This document shows positions 60,400 to 64,000 of a stretch of 64,000 bases of DNA, one piece after another. The translations under genes and the position numbers were made by a program. Position 1 is the first letter of the stretch. Every line of letters begins with the position of its first letter. The stretch lies in assembly GCA_040830725.1 (NCBI GenBank), contig JBFOMG010000001.1, positions 62,001-126,000 on the forward strand, given 5' to 3'. Below the pieces are notes generated by a model. The model was given only the letters and a program-made list of their open reading frames with translations, was not told where the DNA came from and did no database searches. This DNA is from JAWKWH01 sp040830725. Its GTDB lineage: Bacteria; Pseudomonadota; Alphaproteobacteria; Rhizobiales; Rhizobiaceae.

Positions 60400-61323
60400 T
60401 CAGTGCCTTGCCGTTACCACGGGAAACAGGCCGTTCGGTTTCAGTACAAGAATGATAGCCATCAGAATGTAAATCGACATTGATGACAGGCCGGCACCGA
60501 TCCCGTCTGCCGAAGCCGGGTCCATGAATGTCTTCAGTATATCGGGTATGAAAGCCCTTCCAAGTGTATCCACGACGCCCACCAGGATGGCGCCGACCAG
60601 TGCACCGCGCACCGATCCGATGCCACCGATCACCACAACGACAAATGCAAGGATCAGCTGTTGTTCGCCCATTCCGACTTCAACGGAAATAAGCGGACCA
60701 GCCATGGCGCCCGCCAAGCCGGCAAGAACCGCACCGAACCCGAACAAAAGCAAAAACAGTTGCGAAATGTTGACACCGAGAACGCCGACCATATCGCGAT
60801 TTGTCGATCCGGCGCGAATAAGCATTCCCGCGCGGGTGCGGGCAATGATCAAATAGAGCCCAACCGCGACCGCAGCGCCCACGGCAATGATGAACAGGCG
60901 GTAGACAGGATAGATGATGCCCGGAATGATTTCGATTGAGCCGTTAAGATAATCCGGTGCCGAATAGAACAGCGGCGTTCGGCCCCAAATCATGGCGACA
61001 AGTTCGTTGGCGAACAAAATAATGCCGAACGTCGCCAGCACCTGATCAAGGTGATCGCGATGATAAAGATGCTGGATGACCAGGTACTCCATAAGCATGC
61101 CGACCAGACCGGCCGCAACAATGCCGCCGGCCAACCCGATGAAGAATGAACCGGTCGCTTCTGTCACCGTTGCGGCCAGAAATGCACCGACCATGAACAG
61201 GGATCCGTGCGCCAGATTGATGACACCCATGATGCCGAAAATGAGCGTCAGGCCGGCCGAAACCAGAAACAGGAAAACGCCGAGCTGTAACCCGTTTAAC
61301 AGTTGCTCGAAGAAGAGGGTCAT
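60400..61323 (-). CDS. ABC transporter permease (LivH-like)
   Basis: 307-aa membrane protein. It begins LFFEQLLNGLQLGVFLFLVS and carries SAGLTLIFGIMGVINLAHGS, RTRAGMLIRAGSTNRDMVGV and VVVIGGIGSVRGALVGAILV, all standard LivH features. A start five codons upstream (MNGGP) is also possible. It follows the binding-protein gene by about 70 bp. Confidence 0.88.
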   Translation of the reverse strand: MTLFFEQLLNGLQLGVFLFLVSAGLTLIFGIMGVINLAHGSLFMVGAFLAATVTEATGSFFIGLAGGIVAAGLVGMLMEYLVIQHLYHRDHLDQVLATFGIILFANELVAMIWGRTPLFYSAPDYLNGSIEIIPGIIYPVYRLFIIAVGAAVAVGLYLIIARTRAGMLIRAGSTNRDMVGVLGVNISQLFLLLFGFGAVLAGLAGAMAGPLISVEVGMGEQQLILAFVVVVIGGIGSVRGALVGAILVGVVDTLGRAFIPDILKTFMDPASADGIGAGLSSMSIYILMAIILVLKPNGLFPVVTARH

Positions 61324-61392
61324 CGGTCCGCCGTTCATGAATCGGGCGGGATTGCACTCGGCAATCCCGCCCGGCTTCTCACATTCTCACTG

Positions 61393-62574
61393 TTACTTTA
61401 GAGAGCAATCGGATGCGTAGGCGTCTGCGAGACCTTCGGCAACCACCTCAATTGTTTTGTTGTAGTAGGTGCCGTCGTCTGCCTTCTCAACAACGCGTCC
61501 CACCCAATCGTTGATCGGATGATTGTTGGTGTTGAATTTGAAGTTTCCGCGCACAGAATCGAAGTTGGCAGCTTTCAGGGCTGCACGGAAGCTGTCAGCA
61601 TCGTCCTTGACCTTGCCACCGGTTGCCTTCAAAGCGCTGGCGATCAGTTTTGCGGTGTCATAGCCCTGACCTGCATAGACAGTCGGATTACGATCATACG
61701 TTTCACGGAAACCTTTCAGAAACGCTTTGTTGGCTTCGTTATCAAGATCGTGGTTCCAGTGTGACGACGACTTCACACCAAGCGCAATCTCGCCGACCGC
61801 TTTTACAATTCCGGCATCCATTGATGCCGAAGAGACCACAATCGGGATTTCATCCTTGAGCCCCGCCTGCGCATATTGTTTGAGGAAATTGATGCCCATG
61901 CCGCCAGGCAGGAAATGAAATACCATCTCAGGCTTGGCGTCGCGAACCTTGGCAATCTCTGCGGCATAGTCGGTCTGGCCAAGCTTGGTATAGGTTTCGC
62001 CGACAATCTCACCTTTGAAATAGCGTTTAAATCCAGCCAGCGAATCCTTGCCTGCCTGATAGTTGGGCGCAAGAATGTAGGCGTTCTTGTAGCCCAATTT
62101 CGTGGCGTAAATACCGGCGCTCTCGTGCAGGCTGTCATTTTGCCAAGCGACCGCAAAGTAGTTCTCATGGCATTGGCTGCCGGCAAAAGTGGAAGGCGCG
62201 GAATTTGGTGAGACGTAAAAAGCGCCCGCCTTCAGCGCCAAGGGAGCGACCACCGGCGAGATGTTGGAAAAGATCACGCCGGTGATGATTTCAGCGCCTT
62301 CCTTGTCGAGGAATTTGTCGGCAATTTGCTTGCCATTGCCCGGCTTGCGGCCGTCATCTTCAACCATGACTTCGACATCGACTCCACCAAGCTTGCCACC
62401 CTCTTCCTTGACTGCAAGCAGAAAACCGTCGCGTACGTCCTGACCGAGATAGCCAGCGCCGGTCGAAAGAGTGGTGATCATGCCGATCTTGACCGGTTCT
62501 GCACTGGCCAATCCGGTGCCGCCGAGCACTGATGCTGCAGCCAGTGAAATCAGATATCGTGCTGAGCTTTTCAT
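61393..62574 (-). CDS. ABC transporter substrate-binding protein (LivK-like, probable aromatic acid)
   Basis: 393-aa periplasmic protein. Signal peptide MKSSARYLISLAAASVLGG ending at LASAEP. The body shows VKIGMITTLSTGAGYLGQDV, VEVMVEDDGRKPGNGKQIAD and NAYILAPNYQAGKDSLAGFK, the type I periplasmic fold of the LivJ/K group. Close relatives in aromatic clusters bind benzoate, 4-hydroxybenzoate or phenylpropanoids; the ligand here is inferred from context. It lies 124 bp downstream of the P450 gene. Confidence 0.88.
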   Translation of the reverse strand: MKSSARYLISLAAASVLGGTGLASAEPVKIGMITTLSTGAGYLGQDVRDGFLLAVKEEGGKLGGVDVEVMVEDDGRKPGNGKQIADKFLDKEGAEIITGVIFSNISPVVAPLALKAGAFYVSPNSAPSTFAGSQCHENYFAVAWQNDSLHESAGIYATKLGYKNAYILAPNYQAGKDSLAGFKRYFKGEIVGETYTKLGQTDYAAEIAKVRDAKPEMVFHFLPGGMGINFLKQYAQAGLKDEIPIVVSSASMDAGIVKAVGEIALGVKSSSHWNHDLDNEANKAFLKGFRETYDRNPTVYAGQGYDTAKLIASALKATGGKVKDDADSFRAALKAANFDSVRGNFKFNTNNHPINDWVGRVVEKADDGTYYNKTIEVVAEGLADAYASDCSLK

Positions 62575-62698
62575 TCGTTCCTCCCAGTTATTTTAAACTT
62601 AAAGCTTTTTTCGAGAATACATTAGCGGTGACGAGAGTCAACAATGCAGGACGCCGACCCAGCTCCGTTTGCTCCAAGGATTCTCATTTGTTTCATTG

Positions 62699-63919
62699 TC
62701 AATTTATCGTCCACCTTACCGGCAGATGTACAGGGCCGCGGAACGATATGTTGGGCGGGAATTCCAGTTGAGCATCCGACTGGAGTTCCAATGTTTTGAA
62801 CCGGTCCAGCATGCTGACCAACATGGTTTCCATCTCGATTTTCGCAAGCGGGCGACCAAGGCAGAGGTGAATACCAATGCCAAACGACAGATGATCGCGC
62901 GCGCGTTCGCGCTGCGGATTGAAAAAATCGGGCTTTGGGAATTTGTCCGGATCGCGATTTGCAGCGGCGAGCGAAATCATGATTTTTGCCCCCTTCGGCA
63001 GCATGACTCCACCCAACTTGGTTTCACAGGTGGTGATACGGCGCCAGGCAATAACTGAAGAGTCGTGGCGCAAGCTTTCCTCCACGACGCCTTCGACAAG
63101 ATCGCGATTGTTACGTAACTTCTCCCACAGACCGTTCTCAAGTATCTGACGCACACAGTTGGACATCTGGTTTGTTGTTGTTTCGTGACCGGCAAAGCTC
63201 AAACCAAACAAGATACTCGCTAACTCGCGGTCACTCAGGGGTTCGCCATCTTCATCGTCACCCATAAGATCGGTCGTCATGTCGTCCGCCGGATGGTTCC
63301 GGCGGTGGGCCACATAGTCAACGCAGTATTCCCAGAACGCCACCATGGTTTCGGCGGCCCTGATCTGATGTTCCTTTGTCGGCCGGCCCCAGTTGACGAT
63401 CAGTTTATCGTTGCACCACTCCTTGATCTGGTCAGCGTCTTTCTCGGGGAATCCTACCATCGAAAATATCGTCAGGGCCGGGAGCGGGTAACACAGCGCC
63501 TTGGCGATATCGGCCACGCCATCTGCCTCAATCCGGTCAAGGATTTCGTCGCACCGCTGCTTGATGATTGGCGTCAAAACACGCATGCGCCTTGCTGAAA
63601 ATGCGCGCGCGAGCTTGCGGCGTATGCGTGTGTGGTCCGGTTGATCAAGGTTCGACATGACCGGCTGGATGTTGAACCGGCCCTTCAGGATTTCGACCGC
63701 CTCGTCACACAAGGGCAATAGCGGCGCCTGAACGATCGCGGCCGAATAGATATCGTGGTTTCGAAACACGGTTTGGACATCTTCCCACCGGGTGACGATC
63801 CACATGTCGAGATCTTCACGATAAGAAACGGGCGCCGCCTCACGTTGACTGGCGAGAAGGGGATAAGGGTCGGCCAAAAAATCTGGCGATAGTGGATCAA
63901 TTTGAGCAGGTACAATCAT
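62699..63919 (-). CDS. Cytochrome P450
   Basis: 406-aa soluble P450. I-helix oxygen-activation motif LSFAGHETTT, the ExxR pair in VVEESLRHDSS, and the haem loop LSFGIGIHLCLGRPLAKIEM with the Cys ligand. N-terminus DPLSPDFLADPYPLLASQRE, no membrane anchor. No ferredoxin or reductase gene is in view. Upstream of the aromatic-acid importer, it may hydroxylate or O-demethylate an aromatic substrate before it joins the box route, but a fatty-acid or terpene substrate cannot be excluded. Confidence 0.9.
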   Translation of the reverse strand: MIVPAQIDPLSPDFLADPYPLLASQREAAPVSYREDLDMWIVTRWEDVQTVFRNHDIYSAAIVQAPLLPLCDEAVEILKGRFNIQPVMSNLDQPDHTRIRRKLARAFSARRMRVLTPIIKQRCDEILDRIEADGVADIAKALCYPLPALTIFSMVGFPEKDADQIKEWCNDKLIVNWGRPTKEHQIRAAETMVAFWEYCVDYVAHRRNHPADDMTTDLMGDDEDGEPLSDRELASILFGLSFAGHETTTNQMSNCVRQILENGLWEKLRNNRDLVEGVVEESLRHDSSVIAWRRITTCETKLGGVMLPKGAKIMISLAAANRDPDKFPKPDFFNPQRERARDHLSFGIGIHLCLGRPLAKIEMETMLVSMLDRFKTLELQSDAQLEFPPNISFRGPVHLPVRWTIN

Positions 63920-64000
63920 CTTCGAACCCCAGCCAAATTCCCAGACACCCGCACCTGGTTTGAACGATCAATCCAACACCACCCAACCTTCCGGTGGCTT

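Overview
The window reads as DNA from an alphaproteobacterium of the Hyphomicrobiales (Rhizobiales) type. Reasons: a conjugation and excision module of the Mesorhizobium symbiosis-island kind, an rcgA/rcgR-like pair known from rhizobial plasmids, TRAP and ABC uptake systems tied to catabolic operons, and a box (aerobic benzoyl-CoA) cluster. No name or close relative can be fixed from sequence reading alone.

Layout. (1) 0-4.9 kb: a minus-strand operon of an SDR dehydrogenase, a split transketolase and a TRAP solute-binding protein, next to a GntR/UTRA repressor. The same 13-bp palindrome lies upstream of the operon and of the repressor gene. A decayed SDR remnant follows. (2) 5.5-17.2 kb: an integrative and conjugative element (ICE) core with rcgR/rcgA-like genes, a degenerate isochorismatase-like gene, ArdC antirestriction, a ParB-like gene broken by two in-frame stops, DUF736, an FseA-like activator (DUF6499+DUF2285), an RdfS-like excisionase, TraF peptidase and an RlxS-type relaxase. 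(3) 17.4-29.6 kb: a defence island with a three-gene Hachiman-like operon (Mrr-type nuclease, HamA-like, HamB-like), a Lit-like zinc peptidase, a short prokaryotic Argonaute with an Mrr-TIR-APAZ effector, an orphan PD-(D/E)XK protein and an unknown protein. (4) 29.9-32.0 kb: a tyrosine recombinase and a DUF2726 gene between 3' fragments of two different tRNA genes, tRNA-Arg(CCG) and initiator tRNA-Met. Each fragment is 45 bp and starts at the anticodon loop. The fMet fragment marks the probable right end of the element; its left end is not in the window.

(5) 32.3-41.4 kb: an amino-acid or ectoine-type operon with an ABC transporter (binding protein, two permeases, ATPase), an aspartate dehydrogenase, a threonine dehydratase-like enzyme, a threonine aldolase-like enzyme and an FCD-GntR regulator. 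It is divergent from an M24 (creatinase/ectoine-hydrolase-like) hydrolase and a C-N hydrolase. The shared promoter region carries two GGTnnACC palindromes. (6) 42-64 kb: aromatic catabolism. It has an AraC regulator, a feruloyl-CoA-synthase-like ligase, a three-gene TRAP transporter, a benzoate-CoA-ligase-type enzyme, an alpha/beta hydrolase, a DUF309 protein, boxC-boxB-boxA, a thioesterase and a BoxR/BzdR-type regulator. Convergent to these are a second hydrolase, a full LivFGMHK-type ABC importer and a cytochrome P450. The cluster would import an aromatic acid, activate it to the CoA thioester, epoxidise it (BoxAB) and open the ring (BoxC).

All assignments rest on reading motifs and gene order; no database search or structure prediction was run.
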